Position numbers and translations under genes: made by a program | In this document: positions 24,864 to 33,725 of the stretch, in pieces | How positions within the stretch are numbered: the stretch's first letter is position 1 | How the letters are laid out: each line of letters starts with the position of its first letter | Source of the DNA: Klebsiella pneumoniae | GTDB taxonomy: Bacteria > Pseudomonadota > Gammaproteobacteria > Steroidobacterales > Steroidobacteraceae | Reading direction: 5' to 3' | Length of the DNA stretch: 64,000 nt | Assembly: GCA_945860725.1 (NCBI GenBank) | Contig: CAMAQZ010000004.1 | Span: 1-64,000, forward strand | The notes under the pieces: model-generated | What the model saw: only the letters and a program-made list of their open reading frames with translations | Databases searched by the model: none | Told to the model about the DNA's origin: nothing

Positions 24864-25027
24864 CCGCGCCTGCGCGTCGATCGGTGGCGTTGCGTCGCGC
24901 GCTGCTGGTGGCAGTATCGGTTGCGATGGTGGTCGTCTCGATCGCGGTCGGATGGATCGCTACGCATCGGGGAACGATCCCCGCCCATGAATTCCGCCCC
25001 GATGGGGCTTCGAGGAGTACACCATGA
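24860..25027 (+). CDS. Small single-pass membrane protein (55 residues)
   Basis: A 55-codon gene whose ATG overlaps the stop of the LEA-like lipoprotein gene (ATGA, 24860-24863) and whose own TGA overlaps the ATG of the MAPEG gene (ATGA, 25024-25027). Overlaps of this kind at both ends are strong evidence of coding. The product has a basic N-terminus (MTAPARRSVALRRA), one membrane segment (about residues 15-33, LLVAVSVAMVVVSIAVGWI) and a short polar tail, consistent with an inner-membrane protein with its N-terminus in the cytoplasm. No homologue is recognised. A partner role with the MAPEG protein is inference. Confidence 0.7.
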   Translation: MTAPARRSVALRRALLVAVSVAMVVVSIAVGWIATHRGTIPAHEFRPDGASRSTP

Positions 25028-25416
25028 CCCTTGCCCTTTGGACTTTGCTCGTTGCTGTGATGTTCCCGATCGTCTGTGCCGGCATCTCCAAAGCCGGCCC
25101 CACGCGCTACGACAACCGTAATCCCCGCGCCTGGCTCGCGCAGCTTGCCGGATATCGTGCTCGTGCGTACGCTGCTCAGCAGAATTCTTGGGAGGCGCTC
25201 GCCGTCTACGTGGCCGCGCTGCTCGCGGCGATCGCCGGGGGCGTCCCCGACGCGACGGTCGCGATGGTCGCCGGCATCTTCCTCGCTGCGCGCATCGGGT
25301 ATCTCGTTTGCTATCTCGCCGACCTTGCCACCCTGCGTTCCTTAGTCTGGGCGGCGGGTTTCGGTTCCTGTGTCTGGCTGATCGTGGCCGCGGCGCGTGG
25401 TGCCGGTGCAGGCTGA
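25024..25416 (+). CDS. MAPEG family membrane protein
   Basis: A 130-residue membrane protein with about four transmembrane helices, matching the MAPEG family (membrane-associated proteins in eicosanoid and glutathione metabolism). Marks include [35 protein letters not shown], and [20 protein letters not shown], where Arg and Asn residues would contact glutathione. Bacterial members are rarely characterised and may be glutathione transferases or peroxidases. GAGGAG lies upstream of the ATG. Its 3' end overlaps the ttcA start by 20 bases. Confidence 0.85.
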   Translation: MTLALWTLLVAVMFPIVCAGISKAGPTRYDNRNPRAWLAQLAGYRARAYAAQQNSWEALAVYVAALLAAIAGGVPDATVAMVAGIFLAARIGYLVCYLADLATLRSLVWAAGFGSCVWLIVAAARGAGAG

Positions 25417-26218
25417 GCTCGGCTGCGATCCGCCGCGTCCCTCCGGCACCTTCCGCAAACTGCAAGCCCAGCTGCGCGGGCAGGTCGGTAAGGCGATCGC
25501 CGACTACGGCATGATCGCTGGGGGCGACAAGGTGATGGTCTGCCTCTCAGGCGGCAAGGATTCCTACACCATGCTCGATATGCTGCGGTCTCTGCAGCGC
25601 AGCGCGCCTGTGGATTTCGAGCTTGTGGCCGTGAACCTCGATCAGAAACAGCCGGACTTCCCGGCTGAAGTGCTGCCCGATTGGCTGAGCGCGCAGGGTG
25701 TGCCGTACCACATCATCGAGCAGGACACCTACTCGGTGGTCAAGCGCGTGATCCCCGAGGGTCGCACGATGTGCGGCCTGTGCTCGCGATTGCGGCGCGG
25801 CGCGCTCTATCGTTGGGCTGCCGAAAACGGGGTCACCAAGATCGCACTCGGCCACCACCGCGATGACATCGTCGAGACGCTGTTCCTCAACTTGTTCCAC
25901 GGCGGGCGGTTGAAGGCGATGGCGCCTAAACTTCGCTCGGACGACGGCCGCAACATCGTCATCCGACCGCTCGCCTACTGCGCCGAGCGCGACATCGCTC
26001 GCTACGCACGGGCCAGGCACTTCCCGATCATCCCATGCAATCTTTGTGGTTCCCAAGAGAACGCGCAGCGGCGTGCCATCAAGCGGATGTTGACGGCTTG
26101 GGAGAGCGAGCACCCCGGTCGTACCGAGTCGATCTTCACGGCTTTGCGCCAAGTCGAGGCGGGGCATCTCGCCGACACGCGGTTGTTCGATTTCGTCGCG
26201 TTGCGGACGGGACCTTGA
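25397..26218 (+). CDS. ttcA: tRNA 2-thiocytidine(32) synthetase TtcA
   Basis: A 273-residue ATP-dependent, iron-sulfur tRNA thiolase that makes 2-thiocytidine at position 32. The PP-loop is [16 protein letters not shown] near residues 48-63. The cluster-binding CxxC pairs appear as [12 protein letters not shown] and [34 protein letters not shown] and [12 protein letters not shown] are further family blocks. The GTG start at 25397 lies inside the MAPEG gene, giving a 20-base overlap. The gene ends in a TTGA overlap with the ADP-ribosylglycohydrolase-like gene. Confidence 0.95.
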   Translation: MVPVQAELGCDPPRPSGTFRKLQAQLRGQVGKAIADYGMIAGGDKVMVCLSGGKDSYTMLDMLRSLQRSAPVDFELVAVNLDQKQPDFPAEVLPDWLSAQGVPYHIIEQDTYSVVKRVIPEGRTMCGLCSRLRRGALYRWAAENGVTKIALGHHRDDIVETLFLNLFHGGRLKAMAPKLRSDDGRNIVIRPLAYCAERDIARYARARHFPIIPCNLCGSQENAQRRAIKRMLTAWESEHPGRTESIFTALRQVEAGHLADTRLFDFVALRTGP

Positions 26219-27114
26219 GCATCGATGTGTCCGACACCGATGCCGAGCGCGATCTGCTCGCGCAGGTGGCACGGTTGCGCAACCGGTTCCATGGTGCGCT
26301 GTTCGGGCTGGCGGTCGGCGAGGCGTTGTCCGCCCCGGCCATTTATGGCCGGCCCGGGGCGTTCGCGCCGGTGCGGGACCTCCTGGGCGGGGGTCCGCTT
26401 GACCTGCCGCGCGGTGCTTGGGCTGCCCACATGTCGCTCGCGCTCGGCGCAGCGCGCAGCCTGCTCGAGATCGGGCGCAGCGATCCCGAGGATCAACGCG
26501 AGCGATGGCGGCGTTGGCAGCGTGAGGGCGAGGGTTCCGCGACCGGCGAATGCCTCGGGATCAGCGCCAGCGTGGCGCGCGCCTTGGTGGACGGGACCCC
26601 CGACCCTTCGCTCGCCGACGCTGCCGACGCCCCGGCCCGTGTCGCGCCGTTTGCCATGCGTTTTCTGGATGACCGCGAAGCGCTGCGATCAGCGGTGCGC
26701 AGCAGCGCCACCGTGACCTGTCACGAGCCGCGGACCCTCGCCGCCACCTGCGTGTTCGCGGATATGGTGCAGGTCGCGTTGCGGGGCGCTGCGCCGATGG
26801 CGGTCCTGGCGGCAGGCGAGGAGCTGCGCAGCGCGGCTTGGGACGGCTCGTCACGCCCATCCGCCGTGCTCGGCGCGGTGGTGGAGGGGTTCTCCGTCGG
26901 CGTCGGGTTCAAGGATACGGTCCTGCGCGCCGTGAACCTCGGTGGTCCCGCCGATGCGGTCGGTGCGCTGAGCGGCCAGTTGGCGGGCTCGCACTACGGC
27001 GTCGAGGCGATCCCGGCGGCGTGGCTGGCTGCGACCGCGCATCGCAGCGCGATCGCAGACCTCGCTGATGCCTTGCTCGCCGAGGCCTTGGTCGATCTGG
27101 TCGACCCGGCGTAA
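26215..27114 (+). CDS. ADP-ribosylglycohydrolase-fold protein lacking metal ligands
   Basis: A 299-residue all-helical protein of the ADP-ribosylglycohydrolase (DraG/ARH) family by its N-terminal [15 protein letters not shown] and C-terminal [20 protein letters not shown]. The catalytic metal sites look destroyed: the TDDT motif is replaced by AAHM ([10 protein letters not shown]), and GGDADT reads GGPADA, so at least three acidic ligands and the Thr are missing. It is probably a non-catalytic member, perhaps binding ADP-ribose-like or nucleotide ligands. The start is TTG at 26215, overlapping the ttcA stop; a GTG at 26227 is the alternative. Confidence 0.75.
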   Translation: MSIDVSDTDAERDLLAQVARLRNRFHGALFGLAVGEALSAPAIYGRPGAFAPVRDLLGGGPLDLPRGAWAAHMSLALGAARSLLEIGRSDPEDQRERWRRWQREGEGSATGECLGISASVARALVDGTPDPSLADAADAPARVAPFAMRFLDDREALRSAVRSSATVTCHEPRTLAATCVFADMVQVALRGAAPMAVLAAGEELRSAAWDGSSRPSAVLGAVVEGFSVGVGFKDTVLRAVNLGGPADAVGALSGQLAGSHYGVEAIPAAWLAATAHRSAIADLADALLAEALVDLVDPA

Positions 27115-27179
27115 AGTGCGGGACTAGGGCACAAGGACTTGATCCGCGGTCAAACGGCGACCCGTTCGAGGAGGCAGGT

Positions 27180-28205
27180 ATGGCGCGCATAAGGCCCGCG
27201 TGGGCTGCTGAGACGGATGCGACCATGTTGCGGATGCGGTTCCGCGACCTGCGTCTGGGTCGTCCCAACCGTGCGGTGCTGCGCCGCGCGATCCGCCGCC
27301 TGCACGCCGAACTCGACGCGCGTGGCATCAAACTGCGGCCACATGTCTGGTTCGCGGAGGAATGGTTCTCGCCCGACGGTATCCCCGGCATCGCCATCCC
27401 CTTCTATCTCGCGCATCCACGCCTCGAGCGTTTGGAGCGCCGGATGAGCGGCGTCGTCGAGGGTGGCAATGCCACCGGCCTCATGCGCATCCTGCGCCAC
27501 GAGGCGGGACACGCCATCGATACCGCCTATCGCCTGCGCCGCCGTCGCGCTTGGCGCGAGATCTTCGGCCCGCCGCTCGCGCCCTACCCCGACGCCTATT
27601 CGGTCGATCCTTTGAGCCGCGGATTCGTCCAGCATCTCGACGGTTGGTATGCGCAGGCGCATCCGGCTGAAGATTTCGCCGAGACCTTCGCGCTCTGGTT
27701 GGCGCCGAGATCTCGTTGGCGCAGCCTTTACGCGGGCTGGCCGGCGCTGCGCAAGCTCGAGTGCATGGACGCGCTGATGGCGGACATCCGTGGTCGCGCC
27801 CCGCCGGTGCGCTCTAAGCACCGCATCGAGACCGTCGCCACCGATGAGCTGACGCTGCGCGAGTACTACCGCCGTGGCGTCGCGCGCCGCGCCCATCGTG
27901 ACTATGCGTTGGTCGACGGGTGTTTTGGCCGGGATTTCGGCCCTCGCCCGCCACGGGCGCGGGCGCGCCGCGCCGCTCCGCTGCTGCGCAGCATCCGCGC
28001 TGAATTGGTGGCCGATGTGGTGGAGCGTCTCGACCTCGGCCCCTATGCCGCCCGTCAATTGGTGGGGGTCGTCATCGACCGTTGCCAAGAGCGTCGGCTG
28101 TGGTTGCGGGGCACGCCGCGCGCAGGTCGCGCCGCCGCCGCCCGCAGCTTGTGTCGGTTGGCGCGCGCTGCGCGCGCGGGTGGACGACTGGGGTTCACGC
28201 TATGA
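27180..28205 (+). CDS. Putative zinc-binding metallopeptidase
   Basis: A 341-residue protein with a zinc-peptidase core: LRHEAGHAIDTAYRL (HExxH near residue 105) and a downstream PAEDFAETFALWL that can supply the third, Glu ligand. This matches a family often annotated as putative zinc-binding metallopeptidase and commonly paired with an ATP-grasp gene, as here. The C-terminal 90 residues are very Arg-rich (RPPRARARRAAPLLRSIRAE), suggesting nucleic acid or membrane contact. It overlaps the ATP-grasp gene by ATGA and follows the ADP-ribosylglycohydrolase-like gene by 65 bases. The substrate is unknown. Confidence 0.82.
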   Translation: MARIRPAWAAETDATMLRMRFRDLRLGRPNRAVLRRAIRRLHAELDARGIKLRPHVWFAEEWFSPDGIPGIAIPFYLAHPRLERLERRMSGVVEGGNATGLMRILRHEAGHAIDTAYRLRRRRAWREIFGPPLAPYPDAYSVDPLSRGFVQHLDGWYAQAHPAEDFAETFALWLAPRSRWRSLYAGWPALRKLECMDALMADIRGRAPPVRSKHRIETVATDELTLREYYRRGVARRAHRDYALVDGCFGRDFGPRPPRARARRAAPLLRSIRAELVADVVERLDLGPYAARQLVGVVIDRCQERRLWLRGTPRAGRAAAARSLCRLARAARAGGRLGFTL

Positions 28206-29236
28206 AGACGCTACGGATCCTGGTCCTCGTCCATCCGTCGTTGGTACCCCCCGAGAGCACGGCGGGCCTCACCGACCAACAGATCGACGACTGGCGCACC
28301 GAGTTCGATGTCATCACGACCCTGCGCACGGTGGGTCATGAGGTGCGCTGCCTCGGCGTGCTCGACAGCCTCACGGAGCTGCGCACCGCCATCACTGAAT
28401 GGCGACCCGATGTCGTCTTCAACCTGCTCGAGGAGTTCAACGGGATCGTCACCTACGACCAGCATGTCGTGGCCTTCCTCGAACTCATGCAGCAGCCCTA
28501 TACCGGTTGCAATCCGCGCGGCCTGCTGCTGTCGCGCGACAAGCCGCTGTGCAAGCAGCTGCTCGCTTACCATCGCATCCCGACGCCGCAGTTCGCGGTG
28601 CTGCGCCGTGGTATCAAGTTCCGAGTGCCGTCCCGGCTGCGTTATCCCCTGTTCGTGAAGTCGGCCACTGAGGACGCGTCGCTTGGCATCGCGCAGGCCT
28701 CCGTCATCCAGGATCCGCAACAGTTGCGCGACCGCGTCGCCTTCATCCACGATCAGGTCGGCACCGACGCCCTGGTCGAGGAGTATGTCGATGGACGCGA
28801 GGTGTATGTCGGCATGCTCGGCAACGAGCGCCTGACGCGGTTGCCGGTGTGGGAGCTGAGCTTCGGTTCTTTGGTGCAAGGGCAAGCCGGCATCGCCACC
28901 CGCAAGGTCAAGTGGGACCGCAAGTACCAACAGCGTCATGGCATCACCCGCGCAGCGGCGATCGATCTCGCCCCTGCGATGGTGGCCCGGCTCGATGCGT
29001 TGTCGCGTCGCATCCACCGCAGCCTCGGCCTTTCAGGCTACGCGCGCATGGACTTCCGCATCCGCACTGATGGGCAGGTGTTCCTGCTCGAAGCCAACGC
29101 CAACCCTTGCCTCGCTCAGGTCGAGGATTTCTCGCAATCGGCGCTGTCAGCCGGCATCGGCTACCAGGATTTGCTGGCGCGCGTCGTCGCGCTCGGGCTG
29201 GCGTACAAGGCGGAGTGGCGGGCTGATTACGCTTGA
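28202..29236 (+). CDS. ATP-grasp ligase, D-Ala-D-Ala ligase-like
   Basis: A 344-residue ATP-grasp enzyme. YPLFVKSATEDASLGIAQAS carries the ATP-binding Lys and glycine-rich loop, LVEEYVDGREVYVGMLGN holds the hinge, and ARMDFRIRTDGQVFLLEANA with NPCLAQVEDFS supplies the metal-binding Glu and Asn. It is related to D-alanine-D-alanine ligase, but the tail motif NANPCL differs from the cell-wall enzyme and the neighbours are not mur genes. A peptide-forming or amino-acid ligase acting with the metallopeptidase is the likely role. It is translationally coupled to the peptidase gene and is the last of the run. Confidence 0.85.
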   Translation: MKTLRILVLVHPSLVPPESTAGLTDQQIDDWRTEFDVITTLRTVGHEVRCLGVLDSLTELRTAITEWRPDVVFNLLEEFNGIVTYDQHVVAFLELMQQPYTGCNPRGLLLSRDKPLCKQLLAYHRIPTPQFAVLRRGIKFRVPSRLRYPLFVKSATEDASLGIAQASVIQDPQQLRDRVAFIHDQVGTDALVEEYVDGREVYVGMLGNERLTRLPVWELSFGSLVQGQAGIATRKVKWDRKYQQRHGITRAAAIDLAPAMVARLDALSRRIHRSLGLSGYARMDFRIRTDGQVFLLEANANPCLAQVEDFSQSALSAGIGYQDLLARVVALGLAYKAEWRADYA

Positions 29237-29261
29237 GGCGCCGCGTGACGCGAACGCCTCA
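29234..29261. terminator. Hairpin between convergent genes, spanning both stop codons
   Basis: TGAGGCG (29234-29240) pairs with CGCCTCA (29255-29261), with an inner CGCG-TGA-CGCG hairpin. The left arm begins with the ATP-grasp stop codon and the right arm ends with the stop codon of the convergent S9 peptidase gene. There is no U tract, so if it ends transcription it does so weakly or bidirectionally. Confidence 0.4.
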
Positions 29262-31358
29262 GCGCACCTCCCCGGTATGCTTGTCGAGCCAACCGATCAC
29301 CTCGGTGTGCCACAGCAGGCTGTTGGCGGGCTTCAGGATCCAGTGGTTCTCGTCCGGGAAGAACACGAACCGGCTCTCGACGCCTTGGCGCTGCAGTGCG
29401 GTGAAGGTCGCGAGGCCTTGCGAGTAAGGCACCCGGTAGTCGAGCGCGCCGTGGATGACGAGCATCGGCGTCTTCCACTTCGTCACATGATCAGCCGGGT
29501 TGAACTTCTCATGCACCTGCGGGTTGGCGTAGTAGGGGCCGCCGTTCTCCCATTCAGCGAACCACAGCTCCTCGGTGGTGTAGTACATCGTGCGCTGGTC
29601 GAAGATGCCGGCGTGGTTGACGATGCACTTGAACCGGTCCGGCCAGTTGCCGGCGATCCAGTTCTGCATGAAGCCGCCATAAGATGCGCCGAGTGAACAA
29701 GCGCGTGTGCCGTCCAGCCAGTCGTATCGCGCGAGTGCGGCATCCAAGCCTTTCTGTAGATCGACGAGCGGTTTGCCGCCCCAATCCTGGCTGATGGAAT
29801 CGGTGAATGCCTGACCGTAGCCGGGCGAACCGTGGAAATCGATGAACACGACGCCGTAGCCCGCCCCGGCATAGACCTGCGGGTTCCAGCGCCATGACCA
29901 ATGATTGGCGAAGCTGACCTGCGGGCCGCCGTGCACGATGAACGCGATGGGGTACTTCTTGCCCGGGATCCAGCCCTGCGGCTTCACGACGTAACCGTGG
30001 ACCTTGGCGCCGTCGGCGCCGGCGAAGGAGAACTGCTCCGAGGCGCCGAGTGTGCGCGCACCGAGCAGGGCGGCGTTGACCGAGGTGAGACGCGCGGGCG
30101 TCTGGCCGCGCACGGCGAGATGCAGGTCGGGCGGCGACCCGAGCGAGGCCCAGGCGATCACGACACCCCCTGCGGCAGGGGCGAAGGCCTGTACCTGTCC
30201 TTCACCGACGAGGCGGCTGCGTACACCCGTCGCGGGATCGATATCGAACAACGCCACTTGGCCGATGTCGTCGGCCGTCGCCAAAAGGCGCTTGCCGTCG
30301 AAGCTTGTGCCGAGATGGGCGACCGAGCGGTCCCAGTCGCCGGTGAGCGGGCGCACCTTGCCGTCACGGGCGCTGCGCAGCATCACCTTGAAACGGTCGG
30401 CCTCGAATCCCGGACGCGCCATGGCGAGCCAGGCGAGATCGCCGTTCGCCAGGAACACCGGCTGCGCATCCCAAGCGGGGTTGTCGGCGGTGAGGTTGCG
30501 CGGCGCATCGCTGCCGTCGGCCGCGACCTCGTAGAGGTCGAAGTTCGTGGACCACGGCTCGCTTCGGCCGGAGAGCCGTGCACTGAACACGATCCGCGCA
30601 CCGTCGCGGCTGAACGCGTAGTCCTCATCGCCACCGAACGGCTTCGAAGGCACATCGGCGTGCACGACGCGTGACACATTGACCGGCTTGCCGGCTTTGC
30701 CATCGGCGGCGATCGGCAGCGTGAAGAGCTGCGAAAGCCGACCATCCTTCCAGGTGTCCCAGTGACGGACGAACAGCTGGTCGTAGATGAGTCCGCTCGC
30801 TTTGTGCTTGTCGCGTGCGGCCAAGCGATCGACGCTGCACTGTAGATCCACGCAATCCGCGAACACTTCCATCGAGACGGCGAGGCGATCGCCGCGCGGG
30901 GAGACCTCGAAGGATCCGACATCGAGGGGCAGTGTGGTCACCTGCTGCGGTTCGCCGCCCGCGAGCGCCAAGTACCAGATCTGTGAGCTGCCACCGCGGC
31001 TTGAGAGGAAATAGAGCCCACGGCCATCCGCTGCCCAACGCGGCGCGCTGTCGGAGGCAGGGTGCTGGGTAAGGCGACGCGGTGTGGCGCCCGTCTTGCC
31101 GGCGGTACCGCTGCCCGCTGCCGCGCCGAGCTCGAGCACCCAAAGGTCGGTGCGGCCGCGGTTGGCCTCGAGGTCGGTCTCGCGCAGCGTGTACGCCACG
31201 CGGCGCCCATCGGGTGAGACTTGCGGATCGGAGACGCGCGCGAGGCGCACCAGGTCGTCGGCGGTCAATCCCTTGGGAGTCGTGGCGTCTGCCGCGGACA
31301 GGGGGGTCGAGGCTGCGGCGAGGGCGGCGAGGGCGACAAGGAAGGATCGTATCAACAT
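29259..31358 (-). CDS. S9 family prolyl oligopeptidase / dipeptidyl aminopeptidase
   Basis: A 699-residue exported serine peptidase of family S9C. A signal peptide (LVALAALAAASTPLSAADA) precedes an N-terminal beta-propeller with WD40-like repeats such as LARVSDPQVSPDGRRVAYTL. The C-terminal alpha/beta hydrolase has the nucleophile in SLGASYGGFMQNW (Ser about residue 559), the Asp in VIHGALDYRVPYSQG and the His in FFPDENHWILKP. Such enzymes cleave dipeptides or acylated residues from peptide N-termini in the periplasm. The ATG at 31358 is chosen because the open frame continues upstream into the divergent HAD gene. Confidence 0.92.
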   Translation of the reverse strand: MLIRSFLVALAALAAASTPLSAADATTPKGLTADDLVRLARVSDPQVSPDGRRVAYTLRETDLEANRGRTDLWVLELGAAAGSGTAGKTGATPRRLTQHPASDSAPRWAADGRGLYFLSSRGGSSQIWYLALAGGEPQQVTTLPLDVGSFEVSPRGDRLAVSMEVFADCVDLQCSVDRLAARDKHKASGLIYDQLFVRHWDTWKDGRLSQLFTLPIAADGKAGKPVNVSRVVHADVPSKPFGGDEDYAFSRDGARIVFSARLSGRSEPWSTNFDLYEVAADGSDAPRNLTADNPAWDAQPVFLANGDLAWLAMARPGFEADRFKVMLRSARDGKVRPLTGDWDRSVAHLGTSFDGKRLLATADDIGQVALFDIDPATGVRSRLVGEGQVQAFAPAAGGVVIAWASLGSPPDLHLAVRGQTPARLTSVNAALLGARTLGASEQFSFAGADGAKVHGYVVKPQGWIPGKKYPIAFIVHGGPQVSFANHWSWRWNPQVYAGAGYGVVFIDFHGSPGYGQAFTDSISQDWGGKPLVDLQKGLDAALARYDWLDGTRACSLGASYGGFMQNWIAGNWPDRFKCIVNHAGIFDQRTMYYTTEELWFAEWENGGPYYANPQVHEKFNPADHVTKWKTPMLVIHGALDYRVPYSQGLATFTALQRQGVESRFVFFPDENHWILKPANSLLWHTEVIGWLDKHTGEVR

Positions 31359-31433
31359 GTTGTGCTCCGCGGTGCGTACCGGTACAAAGCGATACCCTGA
31401 TTGTAGCCCCTCGCCGAGAGCCTGCCGCACCTC

Positions 31434-32126
31434 ATGACCCCACCCATCCGCGCACTCTGTTTCGACCTCGACGACACCTTTTGGGAGGTGAGACCGGTTC
31501 TCGTCCGCGCCGAGGCGCGCGTCGCGGACTTCATCGCCGCGCAGTATCCGGGACTCGTGCCTCACCTGACCCCTGAGACGATCTTCCAGCTGCGCACCAC
31601 CCTCGCAGCGGAACACCCTGCACGCGCCCACGACATGACCTGGCTGCGCACCGAGGCGTTGCGGCGTATCGCCCTGCAGCACGGCCATGATCCGGCCGTG
31701 GGTGAGGCGATCTTCGAGGTGTTCATCGCGGCGCGCAACGAGGTGGAATTGTTTGACGATGTGGTTCCGGCGTTGGTCGCGCTCGGTGCGCGGTATCCGC
31801 TTGCTACCTTCTCGAACGGCAACGCCGATCTGCGGCGCATCGGTCTGCACGAGCACTTCGTCGGCATGCTCAACGCCGAATCGGTGGGCTGCGCCAAGCC
31901 TGAGGCCGGCGCCTTCTTGGCGGCGGCTGTCGTACTCGGCGTCGCGCCGCAGGAGATGCTCTATGTGGGCGACAATCCCTGGCTCGATGTGGTGGCCGCG
32001 CGTGCAGCAGGTTGCCGGGCCGCGTGGGTCAACCGGACGGGCACGCCGTGGCCTGCAGAGCTCAGTCCCGTCCCGGACCTCGAGGTCTCTGACTTACTGG
32101 AGTTGTCCGCTCATCTCGCGGTTTAG
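31434..32126 (+). CDS. HAD-family phosphatase
   Basis: A 230-residue haloacid-dehalogenase phosphatase of subfamily IA. Motif I is ALCFDLDDTFWEV with nucleophile Asp11 and acid Asp13, motif II is ATFSNGNAD, motif III Lys is in GCAKPEAGAF, and motif IV is YVGDNPWLDVVAA. The overall pattern is like YigB, a flavin-pathway phosphatase with broad specificity, but the assignment is only by resemblance. The gene is divergent from the S9 peptidase gene, with a 75-base gap containing the perfect palindrome GTACCGGTAC (31376-31385). Confidence 0.85.
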   Translation: MTPPIRALCFDLDDTFWEVRPVLVRAEARVADFIAAQYPGLVPHLTPETIFQLRTTLAAEHPARAHDMTWLRTEALRRIALQHGHDPAVGEAIFEVFIAARNEVELFDDVVPALVALGARYPLATFSNGNADLRRIGLHEHFVGMLNAESVGCAKPEAGAFLAAAVVLGVAPQEMLYVGDNPWLDVVAARAAGCRAAWVNRTGTPWPAELSPVPDLEVSDLLELSAHLAV

Positions 32127-32168
32127 CCGTTGCGAAGCGTGCGGTCGCGAACGTCGCGCCGAGCACGA

Positions 32169-33164
32169 TCAGCTCTCGCCGATCGTCACCACGACCTTGC
32201 CGGTGGCGTTGCGCGCTGACAAGGCTTCGAGCGCCTCGCCACCGCGCTCCAGAGGATAGCGGGCGGAGATCTCCGGGCGGATGCGGCCCTCGAGGCACAT
32301 CTGCAGCAGGTTCTTCACGTGCTCGCGGTGCCGCGCCGGGTTGCGCTCGACGAAGCTGCCCCAGAACACGCCGCAGATGTCGCAGCCCTTGAGCAGCGCG
32401 AGGTTGAGCGGCGGTTGCGGGATCCCGGCTGGAAAGCCGACCACGAGATAGCGGCCCTCCCAGGCGATGGCACGCAGTGCGGGCTCCGCATAGGGGCCGC
32501 CGACGGGGTCGTAGATGACATCCGCGCCCGATGGCCCGCAGGCATCTTTGAATGCCGCGGTGAGCGCGCGCGGGTCGGTGACGGTGCTCGGGTAGATGAG
32601 CGTCGCGTCGGCTCCGTGCGCCCGTGCGACGGCAGCTTTGCCTTCGCTCGAGACGGCGGCGATCACCCGTGCACCGGCGACCTTGCCGAGTTCAACCGCG
32701 GCGAGGCCGACACCGCCGGCGGCGCCGAGCACCAGCAGCGTCTCGCCGGCGCGCAGGCGGCCGCGATCCTGCAGTGCGTGGATCGAGGTGCCGTAGGTGA
32801 CGAGCAGTGATGCACCAACCTCGAAGGCCATGGCATCGGGCATCGGCACGCAGTGCGCGGCGCGGGCGATGAGCTTTTCGGCGAGACCGCCCACCAGCGT
32901 ATGGGCGATCACGCGGCTGCCGAGCGCGGGAGCCTCGACGCCTGCGCCGAGCGCTTCCACCACGCCTGCGACCTCCATGCCCGGGGCGAACGGTCGGGGC
33001 GGCTTGAACTGATACTTGTCCTCGATCACGAGCGTGTCGGGGAAGTTGATGGCGCAGGCGCGCACCGCGATGCACACCTCGCCGGGGCCGGGCACCGGAT
33101 CGGGCACTTCGCGCAGCTCGAGGCTGCGGGGGCCACCGGGGGCGATGCTCATCAATGCTTTCAT
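32169..33164 (-). CDS. NADPH:quinone oxidoreductase (zinc-free MDR family)
   Basis: A 331-residue medium-chain dehydrogenase/reductase of the quinone reductase type. The N-terminal GroES-like half has INFPDTLVIEDKYQFKPPRP and PGMEVAGVVEALG; the Rossmann half has VLGAAGGVGLAAVELGKVAG for NADPH. The structural zinc cysteines are absent, as expected for this subfamily. The ATG at 33164 overlaps the stop of the NUDIX gene (ATGA), and the two are surely co-translated. The physiological acceptor is unknown. Confidence 0.9.
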   Translation of the reverse strand: MKALMSIAPGGPRSLELREVPDPVPGPGEVCIAVRACAINFPDTLVIEDKYQFKPPRPFAPGMEVAGVVEALGAGVEAPALGSRVIAHTLVGGLAEKLIARAAHCVPMPDAMAFEVGASLLVTYGTSIHALQDRGRLRAGETLLVLGAAGGVGLAAVELGKVAGARVIAAVSSEGKAAVARAHGADATLIYPSTVTDPRALTAAFKDACGPSGADVIYDPVGGPYAEPALRAIAWEGRYLVVGFPAGIPQPPLNLALLKGCDICGVFWGSFVERNPARHREHVKNLLQMCLEGRIRPEISARYPLERGGEALEALSARNATGKVVVTIGES

Positions 33165-33703
33165 GCGGGGCTCCAGGTCAGATCGCGCCCAGTCAGGGTG
33201 GCGGCGCGCAGCACGCCGATGCAGGTCTTGGAATCTTCGATACGGCCGTCGAGGCAGCGTAGCACGGCCTCCTCCAACGGCAGCCAATGCACCTCGAACA
33301 CCTCGGCCGCTTCGCGTGCATCCGGTACCGGTGAGAGGCCCGTGGCGAGGAACAGATGGATGCGCTCGGTGAACACGCCGGGCGAACTGAGCGAGACGCC
33401 GAGCGACCGCCACTGGCGCGCCGAGACGCCGGCTTCCTCGGCGAGCTCGCGGCGCGCCGTCTCCGCAGGTGGTTCATCCGGTTCGAGCCGTCCGGCGGGC
33501 AGCTCCCAGACCCGACCGCCCGCAGCATGTCGGTGCTGGTGCAGCAGGCAGACTTGTCCTGCGTGGTCGATCGCGACGATGGCAGCGCCGCCGGGGTGAT
33601 GCACGATCTCGAGGTCGGTGCGATGGCCGTTGGGTAGCGTCACCGTATCGATGCTCACGCGGATCACGCGTCCGTCGAGCACGGGGCGGCGGGTGTCTTC
33701 CAT
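33161..33703 (-). CDS. NUDIX hydrolase, ADP-ribose pyrophosphatase-like
   Basis: A 180-residue NUDIX hydrolase. The Nudix box GRLEPDEPPAETARRELAEE and AGV fits the consensus exactly, with the metal-binding Glu pair in REL-EE. The preceding VCLLHQHRHAAGGRVWELPA is typical of ADP-ribose or sugar-nucleotide pyrophosphatases, which hydrolyse the diphosphate bond. The gene starts 22 bases after the peroxidase-like gene and is coupled to the quinone reductase gene. Confidence 0.9.
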   Translation of the reverse strand: MEDTRRPVLDGRVIRVSIDTVTLPNGHRTDLEIVHHPGGAAIVAIDHAGQVCLLHQHRHAAGGRVWELPAGRLEPDEPPAETARRELAEEAGVSARQWRSLGVSLSSPGVFTERIHLFLATGLSPVPDAREAAEVFEVHWLPLEEAVLRCLDGRIEDSKTCIGVLRAATLTGRDLTWSPA

Positions 33704-33725
33704 GGGCGTCTGTGCTGCCGGACGG

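Noticed and set aside
31376-31385. Palindrome GTACCGGTAC between the S9 peptidase and HAD genes
   Set aside because: A single short palindrome without clear promoter boxes on either strand is not enough to call an operator.
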